A stretch of 64,000 nt of DNA from Methylohalobius crimeensis 10Ki (GTDB taxonomy: Bacteria > Pseudomonadota > Gammaproteobacteria > Methylococcales > Methylothermaceae). Both the position numbers and the translations under genes were made by a program. The notes below the pieces were generated by a model. The model worked only from the letters and a program-made list of their open reading frames with translations, did not search any database and was not told the DNA's origin. The stretch covers positions 2,325,001-2,389,000 of the forward strand of contig NZ_ATXB01000001.1 of assembly GCF_000421465.1 (NCBI RefSeq), read 5' to 3'. Shown here one piece after another: positions 51,350 to 60,750 of this stretch; the stretch's first letter is position 1, and each line of letters begins with the position of its first letter.

Positions 51350-52723
51350 CTAGGCAGCCTTAACCACCCCTTGCATGGCGTCGTACTCGGGTTCGAAGAA
51401 GAACCGATCCTCGCCGAAAGCGGGGCGCAATTGATCCAGCCAGGTGGCCCGATCGTCGTAGCGCGCGAAGAAGGGCCGCTGCACCCAGTCGGGATTGCGT
51501 CCTTGGAGAAACCGGAGCACGAATGCTTTCTCATCGCCGATTCGGGTGACTCCTTGAATTTCCACTTTACCCGGACCGGCACTCATGCTGGGGCCTCGAG
51601 CCGTGCGCGCCAAGCCGGAAACTTGTTGGATCGCTTCTCGGTAAATCTCCCAACAGCGCGCCAAGGGCACCTCGAAATAGCGCCGCGCACCGGTATCGCG
51701 CTCCACGAACATATAATAAGGTGAGATCCCCAATTCGACTTGGGTCTGCCAAAGCCGCGCCCACGCATCAGGATCGTCATTGATGTGGGCAAGCAAAGGT
51801 CCCTGAGAACGGATCATCGCACCCGTGGCCCGCACCCGTTCGATCGCCTCGCGGGCCGCGTCGGTTTCCAGCTCCTGCCAATGGTTGTAATGCGCCATCA
51901 CAGCCACCTGTTTGCCACCTCGGACCAGCTTCTCCAACAGACGGAGCAAATCGTCGCTATCATTATCGGTCAAATAACGGTAAGGCCAAAAGCTTAAGGA
52001 TTTGGTGCCGATACGAATCGTCCGAACATGGTCGAATTCCGGGCCAAGCAGCGGCAGCAAATAATTTTCCAGGTGCTTGGTTTTCATGACCATGGGGTCT
52101 CCCCCGGTGATCAGCACATCGGTCACTTCCGGATGCTTGCGGAGATACCTATGCAAGGTATCCGACTCCCGGCTGGCGATGCGCAGCTCCCGATCGCCGA
52201 CGAATTGCGCCCAACGGAAACAAAAACTGCAGTAACTGTGGCAGGTCTGTCCTTGGCTGGGGAAAAACAGCACCGTTTCCCGATATTTATGCTGCAAGCC
52301 GTTGATCGGATTGCCTTCCTCGTCGCGCGGCATATTCAATTCCATCTGCCCGGCCGGATGCGGATTGAGGGTTTGGCGAATCGCCTGAACCCGGGCTTGA
52401 ATTTCGGCCTTGGAAGCGCCTCGGCTTAAGAGATCGGCCAGAGCGGAAAAATCTTCCGGCGCCAGCATATCCGGTTGGGGAAACGTCAATTGAAAGATGG
52501 GGTCGTCGGGAGCCCTGCCCCAATCGATCAATTCCTCGACCACGTATGCGTTCACTCGGAATGGCAGGACTTGCGCGACAACCTGCATGGCAAAACGCGT
52601 TTCTCGAGGCAATTTAGCAATGGGCGAAATGCGTCCTCGCTCCAGATCGGATAAGGTATAAACCTCGAAACGGCGACTAGGTCGCGCGTAAGATCGAGGT
52701 TGCAAAACGGCGGTCTGCTGCAT
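51350..52723 (-). CDS. KamA-family radical SAM protein (lysine 2,3-aminomutase type)
   Basis: A 457-residue radical SAM enzyme. The [4Fe-4S] cysteines are C161, C165 and C168 (CHSYCSFC). [19 protein letters not shown] and [17 protein letters not shown] are typical of the aminomutase family. The C-terminal half ([20 protein letters not shown]) binds PLP in relatives. It is longer than EpmB (about 340), so beta-lysine formation or a related amine shift is more likely than EF-P modification. No efp, epmA or ablB gene is near, so the substrate is open. It diverges from rplM. Confidence 0.85.
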   Translation of the reverse strand: MQQTAVLQPRSYARPSRRFEVYTLSDLERGRISPIAKLPRETRFAMQVVAQVLPFRVNAYVVEELIDWGRAPDDPIFQLTFPQPDMLAPEDFSALADLLSRGASKAEIQARVQAIRQTLNPHPAGQMELNMPRDEEGNPINGLQHKYRETVLFFPSQGQTCHSYCSFCFRWAQFVGDRELRIASRESDTLHRYLRKHPEVTDVLITGGDPMVMKTKHLENYLLPLLGPEFDHVRTIRIGTKSLSFWPYRYLTDNDSDDLLRLLEKLVRGGKQVAVMAHYNHWQELETDAAREAIERVRATGAMIRSQGPLLAHINDDPDAWARLWQTQVELGISPYYMFVERDTGARRYFEVPLARCWEIYREAIQQVSGLARTARGPSMSAGPGKVEIQGVTRIGDEKAFVLRFLQGRNPDWVQRPFFARYDDRATWLDQLRPAFGEDRFFFEPEYDAMQGVVKAA

Positions 52724-52818
52724 GATATTGTCTCTCCTGCTAAACCAAAATCGGTATACCGAAACATAAATCCGGTGCTCATTTCAAGTTGCCGCATTTC
52801 TCAAATACCGAATTTCTC

Positions 52819-52847
52819 TTGCATTCGCCTTTCAGATCTTCTAACAT
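52819..52847 (+). promoter_or_regulatory. Possible promoter of rplM-rpsI
   Basis: TTGCAT (52819-52824), a 17-bp spacer and TAACAT (52842-52847) lie about 50 bp before rplM. The match to consensus is moderate. A 12-bp palindrome, TCGGTATACCGA (52751-52762), lies further upstream toward the divergent kamA-like gene. Confidence 0.35.
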
Positions 52848-52894
52848 TTCTCGTTTCTACTAAGCCCCAAAGATTGATCTATAGAAGGAGTACA

Positions 52895-53323
52895 ATGAAA
52901 ACCTTTAGCGCCAAACCTCACGAAGTGAAACGCGACTGGTACGTCATCGACGCCGAAGGGAAGACATTGGGGCGCCTAGCCAGCGAAGTCGCCCGGCGTC
53001 TGCGGGGGAAGCACAAACCCGAATACACCCCCCATGTGGATACCGGCGATTACATCATCGTGATCAATGCGGAAAAAGTCCGGGTGACGGGCAACAAAGA
53101 AAGAGATAAAGTCTACTACCACCACACCGGTTACCCCGGCGGGATCAAGTCGCGCACCCTGGGCAAACAACGCGCCGAGCATCCGGAACGGATCATTGAA
53201 AACGCCATTCGCGGGATGTTGCCCAAGAACCCCCTGGGCCGCGCCATGTTCCGCAAACTCAAGGTATATATGGGACCGCAACACAATCATCACGCCCAAC
53301 AACCCCAAGTTTTGGAACTGTAA
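52895..53323 (+). CDS. rplM: 50S ribosomal protein L13
   Basis: A 142-residue L13 starting [20 protein letters not shown]. It contains [33 protein letters not shown] and [13 protein letters not shown], and ends [11 protein letters not shown]. The strong GAAGGAG ribosome-binding site fixes the ATG at 52895, although the frame is open to 52700. It is in the universal rplM-rpsI pair. Confidence 0.98.
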   Translation: MKTFSAKPHEVKRDWYVIDAEGKTLGRLASEVARRLRGKHKPEYTPHVDTGDYIIVINAEKVRVTGNKERDKVYYHHTGYPGGIKSRTLGKQRAEHPERIIENAIRGMLPKNPLGRAMFRKLKVYMGPQHNHHAQQPQVLEL

Positions 53324-53333
53324 GTAAAGAACC

Positions 53334-53729
53334 ATGGCACAAATCCAACACAACTATGGCACCGGACGCCGCAAGAATGCCGTCGCGCGCGTCTTTGTAA
53401 AATCCGGTTCGGGGCAAATCCTGGTGAACCGCAAGCCCCTGGATTCCTATTTCGGTCGCAAAACCGATTGCATGCTCGTTCGCCAGCCGCTCGAATGCGT
53501 GGAAATGACCGACAAGTTCGATCTGATGATTACGGTCAAGGGCGGCGGTCCCACCGGCCAGGCGGGCGCCATTCGCCACGGCATCACCCGAGCGTTGATC
53601 GATTACGACGAGACGCTTCGCTCGCCGCTACGCAAGGCGGGCTACGTGACTCGGGACGACCGCGAAGTGGAGCGCAAGAAAATCGGCTTGCACAAAGCCC
53701 GGAAGCGGCCGCAATACTCGAAGCGCTGA
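53334..53729 (+). CDS. rpsI: 30S ribosomal protein S9
   Basis: A 131-residue S9. It has [20 protein letters not shown] at the start and [14 protein letters not shown] at the C terminus, with the final Lys-Arg that contacts P-site tRNA. It follows rplM by 10 bp. Confidence 0.98.
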   Translation: MAQIQHNYGTGRRKNAVARVFVKSGSGQILVNRKPLDSYFGRKTDCMLVRQPLECVEMTDKFDLMITVKGGGPTGQAGAIRHGITRALIDYDETLRSPLRKAGYVTRDDREVERKKIGLHKARKRPQYSKR

Positions 53730-53739
53730 TTCGGATTAT

Positions 53740-53813
53740 TGGGGGATCGTCTAGCGGCAGGACAACGGACTCTGACTCCGTTAACCCAGGTTCGAATCCT
53801 GGTCCCCCAGCCA
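53740..53813 (+). tRNA. tRNA-Gln (anticodon CUG)
   Basis: A 74-nt cloverleaf. The acceptor stem is TGGGGGA/TCCCCCA, the anticodon stem ACGGA/TCCGT encloses CTCTGAC with anticodon CTG at positions 34-36, and the T arm has GGTTCGAATCC. CCA is encoded. It sits 10 bp after rpsI and could be co-transcribed with it. Confidence 0.96.
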
Positions 53814-53823
53814 TCAAGCCGAA

Positions 53824-53848
53824 AGCCGCCCTTCCAGGCGGCTTTTTT
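53824..53848 (+). terminator. Rho-independent terminator after tRNA-Gln
   Basis: The stem AGCCGCC/GGCGGCT with a short loop is followed by six T residues. It lies between the tRNA and ccmB, so the ccm operon needs its own promoter or read-through. Confidence 0.8.
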
Positions 53849-53857
53849 ACATCATCC

Positions 53858-54538
53858 ATGCTGAATTCTCCTTTGCTGGCTTTCTGGGCGGTGTTGCGCC
53901 GGGATCTCGTGTTGGCCTATCGCCACCGCGGGGAACTGGCCAATCCCATGCTGTTTTTTTTAATGATTGTCAGCCTCTATCCGCTGGGCATCAGTCCGGA
54001 ACCGGATATCCTTCGCATCATCGCTCCCGGGGTGGTGTGGATCGCCGCCTTGCTGGCCGCCTTGTTCTCGCTGGAGAACCTCTTCCGCAACGATTTCCAG
54101 GACGGCACTTTGGAGCAATTGCTCCTCAGTCCCCATCCCCTGGCCGTGCTCATCCTGGCCAAGGTCCTGGCCCACTGGTTGGTCAGCGGCCTGCCGATGC
54201 TGCTTTTGGCACCGCTGCTGGGGCTTTTGCTCGATCTACCCGCCGCCGGCCAATGGGCCTTGATCGAAACCTTGGCTCTGGGTACGCCCCTGCTGAGCCT
54301 GATCGGCGCCATCGGAACGGCCCTGACCGTCGGATTGCAGCGCGGCGGCGTCCTGCTCACGCTGTTGGTCATGCCCTTGTACATTCCAGTCCTGATCTTC
54401 GCCACCAACGCGGTGACGGCGGCGACGGTCGGCATGCCGATTTCCGGGCAATTGTACTTCCTGGCCTCCCTTCTGGCCCTGGCTCTGACGCTGGTACCGA
54501 TCGCCCTGGCGGCAGCGGTGCGAATCAGTTTAAGCTGA
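53858..54538 (+). CDS. ccmB: Heme exporter subunit CcmB
   Basis: Membrane subunit of the CcmABCD complex of cytochrome c maturation. The 226-residue protein has six hydrophobic helices and the family block ENLFRNDFQDGTLEQLLLSP. The ATG at 53858 follows the tRNA terminator; a longer frame upstream runs through rpsI and the tRNA. Normally ccmA, the ATPase gene, precedes ccmB, but here it is absent. Confidence 0.95.
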   Translation: MLNSPLLAFWAVLRRDLVLAYRHRGELANPMLFFLMIVSLYPLGISPEPDILRIIAPGVVWIAALLAALFSLENLFRNDFQDGTLEQLLLSPHPLAVLILAKVLAHWLVSGLPMLLLAPLLGLLLDLPAAGQWALIETLALGTPLLSLIGAIGTALTVGLQRGGVLLTLLVMPLYIPVLIFATNAVTAATVGMPISGQLYFLASLLALALTLVPIALAAAVRISLS

Positions 54539-54599
54539 TGAGGTGGCTTTTTTTGGTATCATTTTAGTTTTTATTCGAAATCAATCGGACGCAAGAATT

Positions 54600-55376
54600 A
54601 TGTGGGCGTTCCTGCACAAACTGGCTTCTCCCAAACATTTCTATCGCATTACCGGCGCGTGGATTCCATGGCTGGGTGCCGCCACCGCGGCGCTTTTGAT
54701 CGCCGGTTTATATTTGGGGCTGTGGATCGCCCCGACCGACTATCAGCAAGGGGACAGCTACCGGATCATATTCGTCCACGTCCCCGCCGCCTGGATGTCA
54801 CTGTTCATATACGTTTTCATGGCCGTGGCCGGCGGTATCGGCCTGATTTGGAACATTAAAATGGCCGACATCATGGCGGCCGGCTCCGCTCCCATCGGCG
54901 CCTCCTTCACCTTCTTGGCGCTGGCCACCGGTTCCATCTGGGGAAAACCCATGTGGGGCACCTGGTGGGTCTGGGATGCGCGCCTGACTTCCGAACTGAT
55001 TCTGCTGTTTCTCTATTTGGGCTACATCGCCCTCCAGGCCGCCATCGAAGACCCTCGCATCGCCGCCCGGGCGGGTGCGATCCTGGCCATCGTGGGCAGC
55101 GTCAACATTCCCATCATTCACTACTCGGTGGAATGGTGGAACACCCTCCATCAGGGACCCACGGTGACCCGCTTCGACAAACCGGCCATGCATATCAGCA
55201 TGCTTTGGCCGTTGCTGCTCATGGCCTTGGCTTTCCAGCTGTATTTCTTCACCGTGCTGCTCCTGCGGGCGCGGTCCGAACTTCTGTGGCGCGAGCGACG
55301 CAGCCGCTGGGTGCAGGAACTGTTCGGGAACTCCGACAAGCCTAACCTCTCAAAGAGCCAGGAGGCCACCCCATGA
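54600..55376 (+). CDS. ccmC: Heme transporter subunit CcmC
   Basis: A 258-residue membrane protein that hands heme to CcmE. The tryptophan-rich WGTWWVWDARLTSELILLFL is the heme-handling signature. His ligands lie in FVHVPAAW and near IIHYSVEWWNTLHQ. The ATG at 54600 gives MWAFLHKLASPKHFY; the frame is open to 54543, but that part has no family sequence. It overlaps ccmD by 4 bp. Confidence 0.95.
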   Translation: MWAFLHKLASPKHFYRITGAWIPWLGAATAALLIAGLYLGLWIAPTDYQQGDSYRIIFVHVPAAWMSLFIYVFMAVAGGIGLIWNIKMADIMAAGSAPIGASFTFLALATGSIWGKPMWGTWWVWDARLTSELILLFLYLGYIALQAAIEDPRIAARAGAILAIVGSVNIPIIHYSVEWWNTLHQGPTVTRFDKPAMHISMLWPLLLMALAFQLYFFTVLLLRARSELLWRERRSRWVQELFGNSDKPNLSKSQEATP

Positions 55377-55543
55377 ACTGGCCCGAATTCTTTCACATGG
55401 GCGGTTACGGCGCTTATGTCTGGAGCGCATACGGCCTGGCCGCTGGGGTGCTGGTTTGGAACCTGATCACTCCCTGGCTCAAACGGCGTGAAGTCATGCG
55501 CAAATTAAAACGACTTTATCGGCAAGAGGATTTACCTTCATGA
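55373..55543 (+). CDS. ccmD: Heme exporter protein CcmD
   Basis: A 56-residue protein starting MNWPEFFHMGGYGAYVWSAY, with one transmembrane helix (GLAAGVLVWNLI) and a basic tail (LKRREVMRKLKRLYRQ). This is the standard CcmD layout. It overlaps ccmC and ccmE by 4 bp on each side and helps release holo-CcmE. Confidence 0.93.
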   Translation: MNWPEFFHMGGYGAYVWSAYGLAAGVLVWNLITPWLKRREVMRKLKRLYRQEDLPS

Positions 55544-56001
55544 CCCCTCGTAGGCGGCGTATGATCCTGGTCGGCGTCATCGTAATCGGCGTCAGCGTAG
55601 CGACCTTCCTGGCCTTGGCGGCATTTCAGAAAAATCTTTTGTATTTTTACACGCCGTCCCAAATCGAAGCGGGAGAGGCCCCCACCGGCTATGCCTTCCG
55701 GGTCGGGGGCTTGGTGGAAGAAGGCAGTGTCCGGCGCAATCCCGACAACCTGGCGGTGCGGTTCATCCTCACCGACGGAAGCGCTCGAGTCACCGTGTTT
55801 CATGAAGGGATCCTGCCGGATTTATTCCGGGAAGGCCAAGGCATCATCGCCATCGGCCAACTCCAATCGGATGGCCTTTTCAAAGCATCCCAGGTCCTTG
55901 CCAAGCACGATGAAAATTATATGCCGCCGGAAGTGGCCGAAGCGCTCGAAAAAAGCGGCAAACTTCCGCCCGTGGATGATTTCAAAGAGGTGCGCCCATG
56001 A
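55540..56001 (+). CDS. ccmE: Periplasmic heme chaperone CcmE
   Basis: A 153-residue membrane-anchored OB-fold heme chaperone. The covalent heme histidine is H123 in AKHDENYMPPEV, with Y127 four residues later. The N-terminal anchor is at about 8-28. GYAFRVGGLVEEGSV is a conserved strand. It overlaps ccmF. Confidence 0.96.
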   Translation: MTPRRRRMILVGVIVIGVSVATFLALAAFQKNLLYFYTPSQIEAGEAPTGYAFRVGGLVEEGSVRRNPDNLAVRFILTDGSARVTVFHEGILPDLFREGQGIIAIGQLQSDGLFKASQVLAKHDENYMPPEVAEALEKSGKLPPVDDFKEVRP

Positions 56002-57971
56002 CTGCGGAAATCGGCCAATTGGCCTTGATCATGGCTTTGTTGATGGCGGCCCTGCAGGCCTTTTTTCCTCTCGCCGGAACCCTCTTCCGGTTGCCAACCT
56101 GGATGACGGTGGGGCGCCCGGCCGCTCGCGCCCAGTGCCTGTTCCTGGGCGTGGCGTTCTACTGCCTGGTACAGAGTTTCGTGGTGAACGATTTTTCGTT
56201 GCTCTACGTCGCCCAGCATTCCAATACGGCCTTACCCCTGTTTTATCGAATCACCGCCGTTTGGGGTGCCCACGAGGGGTCGGTGCTTTTATGGGCCTTG
56301 ATTCTGGGGCTGTGGACCTGTGCGGTCAGCATTTTCAACCGAGGGCTTTCCGAACCCTTCGTCGCCCGCGTGCTGGGGGTATTGGGACTGATCAGCGTGG
56401 GCATCCTCCTGTTCATCCTGCTCACCTCCAATCCCTTCGAACGGATCGTGCCGGCACCGATGGACGGTCAGGATCTCAATCCGCTCCTGCAGGATTTCGG
56501 TCTGGCGGTCCATCCGCCCATGCTTTACATGGGCTACGTGGGCATGGCGGTTCCCTTCAGTTTCGCCATCGCCGCCCTTCTCTCGGGTTCCCTCGATGCC
56601 GCCTGGGCACGCTGGTCGCGTCCCTGGACCCTGGTGGCATGGGCGTTTCTCACTCTGGGCATCACCCTCGGCTCGTGGTGGGCTTACTATGAACTGGGCT
56701 GGGGCGGCTGGTGGTTCTGGGATCCGGTGGAGAACGCCTCCTTCATGCCCTGGCTGATGGCCACCGCCTTGATCCACTGTCTGGCGGTGACGGAAAAACG
56801 CGGCGCTTTCAAGGCCTGGACCGTGCTGTTGGCCATCTTCGCTTTCTCCCTGAGCCTGCTGGGCATGTTCTTGGTGCGTTCCGGGGTTCTGGTTTCGGTG
56901 CACGCTTTCGCCACCGACCCCGAACGGGGGGTATTCATCCTCATCTTCCTGGGATTGGTGATCGGCGGTTCGCTGCTTCTGTATGCCCTGCGCGCGCCCA
57001 CGGTCAAAGATCACGCCCGCTTCCACTGGTTCTCCAAGGAAGCCCTGCTGCTGCTCAACAATATTCTCTTGGTCACCGCCAGCGCCAGCGTTTTGCTGGG
57101 CACCCTGTATCCACTGGTGCTGGACGCCCTGGGCTTGGGCAAAATCTCCGTGGGACCGCCCTATTTCGGCAGCGTGTTCACTCCCCTCACCGCGCCCCTG
57201 TTCTTGCTCGCCGGCATCGGCCCGCTGGTGGCCTGGCGACAAGGGCAGTTGTCCCGCCTGTGGCGCCAGGTGCGATGGCTGATTCCGGCCAGCATGGTGA
57301 TCGCCGCCGTAGTAAGCGCGATCTGGTTCGATCCCACCCATCTTAAAACCCTGGCCGCCTTGAGCTGCGCCTTCTGGCTGGCCGCCACCGCCCTCCTACC
57401 CTTGTGGCAACGGGTGCGCAACCGCCCCGGTGTGGCCGGTTGGAAACAACCCCGCAGCTTTTACGGCATGATCCTGGCCCACTTCGGCTTGGCGGTATTC
57501 CTGATCGGGGTGGCCCTTTCCAATCAGTTCAGCGTGGAAAAAACCGTCCGTTTGGCGCCGGGAGAATCGGTGGAGCTGGCCGGCTACACCTTCGCCTTCC
57601 AAGGTATTCGTGAGATCGACGGGCCCAATTACGGGGCGGATATCGGGCAATTCGAGGTACGCAAAAACGGCGAACGGATCGCGATTCTCGAACCGGAAAA
57701 GCGGTTTTACCGCGTCCAACGCAACATCATGACCGAGGCCGCCATCGATCCGTCCCTGCGACGCGATCTTTACGTCGCCCTCGGGGAATCCCTCGACGGC
57801 GAAGCCTGGAGCGTGCGCCTCTACGTCAAACCCGCGATCCGCTGGATCTGGCTGGGCGGTTTGTTGATGATGCTGGGAGGCGGGTTGGCCGCCACTGACC
57901 GGCGCTATCGAGCTGCCCAGGCGACCCGCCGGGTTGAGGCAACGGATCAATCCATCACCGTATCACCCTGA
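55998..57971 (+). CDS. ccmF: Heme lyase subunit CcmF
   Basis: A 657-residue, multi-spanning membrane protein that attaches heme to apocytochrome c. The WWD motif is in LGWGGWWFWDPVENASFMPW. Histidine-bearing segments are WGAHEGSVLLW and AVHPPMLYMGY. About 14 helices and a large periplasmic C-terminal loop fit the family. Confidence 0.97.
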   Translation: MTAEIGQLALIMALLMAALQAFFPLAGTLFRLPTWMTVGRPAARAQCLFLGVAFYCLVQSFVVNDFSLLYVAQHSNTALPLFYRITAVWGAHEGSVLLWALILGLWTCAVSIFNRGLSEPFVARVLGVLGLISVGILLFILLTSNPFERIVPAPMDGQDLNPLLQDFGLAVHPPMLYMGYVGMAVPFSFAIAALLSGSLDAAWARWSRPWTLVAWAFLTLGITLGSWWAYYELGWGGWWFWDPVENASFMPWLMATALIHCLAVTEKRGAFKAWTVLLAIFAFSLSLLGMFLVRSGVLVSVHAFATDPERGVFILIFLGLVIGGSLLLYALRAPTVKDHARFHWFSKEALLLLNNILLVTASASVLLGTLYPLVLDALGLGKISVGPPYFGSVFTPLTAPLFLLAGIGPLVAWRQGQLSRLWRQVRWLIPASMVIAAVVSAIWFDPTHLKTLAALSCAFWLAATALLPLWQRVRNRPGVAGWKQPRSFYGMILAHFGLAVFLIGVALSNQFSVEKTVRLAPGESVELAGYTFAFQGIREIDGPNYGADIGQFEVRKNGERIAILEPEKRFYRVQRNIMTEAAIDPSLRRDLYVALGESLDGEAWSVRLYVKPAIRWIWLGGLLMMLGGGLAATDRRYRAAQATRRVEATDQSITVSP

Positions 57972-57972
57972 C

Positions 57973-58503
57973 ATGCTCAAATATATTTTGCCCCTAGGAT
58001 TATTCATCGGTTTGCTGATTCTTCTCGGCGTGGGTCTCACTTTGAATCCGCGCGAGGTGCCTTCCCCCTTGGTCGGAAAACCGGCGCCCGGATTTCAACT
58101 GACGCGCCTTGACAACGCCGAGCAGCCCGTCTCCGAGGAAATTTTCCAAGGCCGAGTCACCTTATTTAATGTTTGGTCCTCCTGGTGCACCGCTTGCCGG
58201 CAGGAACATCCGGTACTGATGGATCTGGCCCGCCGAGGCGAGGTGACGCTCATCGGGCTGAATTACAAGGATAGTCGGGCCGCCGCCCGGTCGGTCCTCG
58301 AACACTCCGGCAATCCCTATCGGTTGAGCGCCTTCGATGCCGACGGCAAGGTGGGCATCGATTGGGGCGTTTACGGCGTTCCGGAAACCTTCGTCATCGA
58401 CCGACACGGCATCGTCCGCTACAAGCATATCGGTCCCGTTACTGCCCAGATTTGGGAGGAAAAGCTGGCCCCCTTGGTACGCTACCTGGAGAAGCAATCG
58501 TGA
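57973..58503 (+). CDS. ccmG: Thiol:disulfide interchange protein CcmG (DsbE)
   Basis: A 176-residue membrane-anchored thioredoxin that keeps apocytochrome cysteines reduced. The active site WCTAC has C72 and C75. GVYGVPETFVIDRHGIVRYKHIG is the cis-Pro region and the CcmG-specific strand. The ATG at 57973 gives a normal N-terminal anchor; the frame open to 57934 overlaps ccmF. Confidence 0.95.
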   Translation: MLKYILPLGLFIGLLILLGVGLTLNPREVPSPLVGKPAPGFQLTRLDNAEQPVSEEIFQGRVTLFNVWSSWCTACRQEHPVLMDLARRGEVTLIGLNYKDSRAAARSVLEHSGNPYRLSAFDADGKVGIDWGVYGVPETFVIDRHGIVRYKHIGPVTAQIWEEKLAPLVRYLEKQS

Positions 58504-58976
58504 CCTTTACTTTACCCAGCCTGTTTCTCGCCCTCTTCCTCAATCTTTTAATCGCCCCGGCCTGGGCAGGTATAGAAGTACGCGAATTCCCCGACCCCCG
58601 ATTGGAAGCCCGTTATCAAGACCTGATCGAAGAACTTCGCTGCCTGGTTTGCCAAAATCAATCCCTGGCCGATTCCAAGGCGGATCTGGCCGAGGATTTG
58701 CGCGACGAGGTCTATACCATGCTCATGGCCGGCAAGGACGACCGGGAAATCATCGACTTCCTGGTCAACCGATACGGAGACTTCGTCCTCTACCGACCGC
58801 CGGTGAAAACCACCACCGCCCTGCTCTGGTTCGGCCCCTTCATCGCTTTATTGGGAGGGATATTCATTCTCTGGTTCCTCACCCGCAAGCGCCGGCCTGA
58901 GACCCCTTCGGCCTTGAGCGAAGAAGAACGCCGCCGCTTGGATTCCCTATTAAAAGACCGACAAGATAACCCATGA
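58500..58976 (+). CDS. ccmH: Cytochrome c maturation protein CcmH
   Basis: A 158-residue protein with a signal peptide (PAWA-GIEV) and the thiol motif LRCLVCQNQS (C48, C51). A C-terminal membrane helix follows (TTALLWFGPFIALLGGIFIL). It starts with GTG, which overlaps the ccmG stop (GTGA). It is the short CcmH, with the TPR part supplied by separate ccmI. Confidence 0.95.
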   Translation: MTFTLPSLFLALFLNLLIAPAWAGIEVREFPDPRLEARYQDLIEELRCLVCQNQSLADSKADLAEDLRDEVYTMLMAGKDDREIIDFLVNRYGDFVLYRPPVKTTTALLWFGPFIALLGGIFILWFLTRKRRPETPSALSEEERRRLDSLLKDRQDNP

Positions 58977-60172
58977 CCACTTTTTGGCTCGTTGCAGCCG
59001 GCCTGGTGTTGCTGGCTTATGCCCTATTCTGGTGGAGTTTGCGTCGCCCACCCAAGGTGGACGATCAAGCTCAATTGAACGCCAATTTGAACGTTCACCG
59101 CAGCCGCCGCCTCGAACTGGAGCAGGAACGGCGCGAAGGAAAACTTTCTTCCCATGAATTCGATCAACTGGTCGCCGAATTGGACCGGGAATTGCTCGAT
59201 GCGGCATCCCCTCGCCCCGAAGCCAAGCGCGCCGAAGGCTTCCAGGGACTGACCTCCATCGCCGTCACTTTGGCGATATTGCCGATGATCGCCTTGGCCC
59301 TCTATTTCGGTCTCGGACGTCCGGACCTGATCGGGGCCGGCGTCAATTCAGCCCCATCTCAAAACGTACCCGACTCTTTGCAAGCCGGTATCGAACGGCT
59401 GAAACAACGCCTCCGGGACAACCCCGACGATCCTCGGGGATGGATGCTGCTGGCCCGCTCCTTCCAGGCCATGAATCGGCTGGATGAAGCCCAAAACGCG
59501 TACGAGCAGGCCTTGCGCCTGGTTCCCGAGGATTTGGATCTGAAGGCCCGCTATGCCGAAGTGCTGGCCCAGCGTCAACAGGGAGATTTGCGCGGCAAGC
59601 CGCTTCAATTGGTACGGGAGATCCTCGACGCCGATCCCAAGCACCCCTATGCCTTGTGGCTATCGGGCCTGGCGGCGCTCCATGCCGGCGATCGGGAGCA
59701 AGCGCGCCGACATTGGCAAGCCTTGCTCGATCAGATGCCGCCGGGGAGCTCCTCGGCTGAACAGCTGCGCGCGATGATCACCAAGGCGGGACTTGCCCTG
59801 GATGCCCAGCCGACCGCGACGACGACTGTCCAAGTGCGGGCCAAAGTGCAACTGGCACCCGATTTGCTCTCCCACGCCACCCCCGAAGATCAGGTCTATA
59901 TTTTCGCTCGCGCCGCCCAAGGCCCTCCCATGCCCCTGGCCATCGTCCGCAAGCGGGTGAAAGATCTGCCGGTGACGGTGATCTTGGATGACTCCATGGC
60001 CATGATGCCGCAGATGAAGCTTTCCAATTTCGATCGCGTCGTTCTCGGCGCTCGGGTGGCCAAATCCGGCAACGCCAAGGGTGCACCCGGCGATCTGGAG
60101 GGCTGGACAAATCCGGTGTCGATCACTGATGATGAACCCCACGTCATCGTCATCGACGAGGTTCGATCATGA
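58973..60172 (+). CDS. ccmI: Cytochrome c maturation TPR protein CcmI
   Basis: A 399-residue apocytochrome chaperone. Two N-terminal helices (TFWLVAAGLVLLAYALFWW and IAVTLAILPMIALALYF) flank a coiled coil. TPR repeats cover about 135-270 (DDPRGWMLLARSFQAMNRLDEA). The C-terminal beta domain has VYIFARAAQGPPMPLAIVR and VVLGARVAKSGNA. It ends the ccm operon and overlaps pncA. Confidence 0.94.
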   Translation: MTTFWLVAAGLVLLAYALFWWSLRRPPKVDDQAQLNANLNVHRSRRLELEQERREGKLSSHEFDQLVAELDRELLDAASPRPEAKRAEGFQGLTSIAVTLAILPMIALALYFGLGRPDLIGAGVNSAPSQNVPDSLQAGIERLKQRLRDNPDDPRGWMLLARSFQAMNRLDEAQNAYEQALRLVPEDLDLKARYAEVLAQRQQGDLRGKPLQLVREILDADPKHPYALWLSGLAALHAGDREQARRHWQALLDQMPPGSSSAEQLRAMITKAGLALDAQPTATTTVQVRAKVQLAPDLLSHATPEDQVYIFARAAQGPPMPLAIVRKRVKDLPVTVILDDSMAMMPQMKLSNFDRVVLGARVAKSGNAKGAPGDLEGWTNPVSITDDEPHVIVIDEVRS

Positions 60173-60750
60173 TCGAGTTGCAACCAAGCACCGACGCTTT
60201 GATCGTCGTCGACGTGCAAAACGATTTTCTTCCAGGCGGCACGCTGGCGATCCCGGAGGGGGATCAAATCATCCCTGTTTTGAATCATTACATCGACCGA
60301 TTCACGGCCGAAGGACTCCCGATCCTCGCAACCCGCGACTGGCATCCTTCCCACCACTGTTCGTTCCAATCGCGGGGCGGGCCTTGGCCGCCTCACTGCA
60401 TCGCCGAAACCCACGGCGCCCAATTCCCTTCCGAGCTCTGCTTGCCCAGCGAAACGCGAATCATCTCCAAGGCCACCGAGCCGGAGAGAGAAGCCTATTC
60501 CGGCTTTGACGGAACCGACCTGGACAGGCAGCTCCAACGACTGGGCATGAAGCGTCTTTTCATCGGCGGATTGGCCACCGATTATTGTGTCCTCAATACG
60601 GTACGGGACGCCCGCAGCTGCGGCTATCAAGTGTTCCTGCTACGCGATGCGGTCCGCGCCGTCAACATCAACCCCGGCGACGAACAAAAAGCTTTGGACG
60701 AAATGCAACGCCTGGAAACTCGTTTCATTACTCTTCAGGATCTGGCATGA
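60169..60750 (+). CDS. pncA: Nicotinamidase
   Basis: A 193-residue isochorismatase-fold hydrolase that converts nicotinamide to nicotinate. The catalytic Asp is D15 (VVDVQNDFLPGG), a Lys lies in RIISKATEP, and the Cys is C140 in ATDYCVLNTVRDA. Metal ligands lie in TRDWHPSHH. Four-base overlaps link it to ccmI and pncB. Confidence 0.95.
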   Translation: MIELQPSTDALIVVDVQNDFLPGGTLAIPEGDQIIPVLNHYIDRFTAEGLPILATRDWHPSHHCSFQSRGGPWPPHCIAETHGAQFPSELCLPSETRIISKATEPEREAYSGFDGTDLDRQLQRLGMKRLFIGGLATDYCVLNTVRDARSCGYQVFLLRDAVRAVNINPGDEQKALDEMQRLETRFITLQDLA

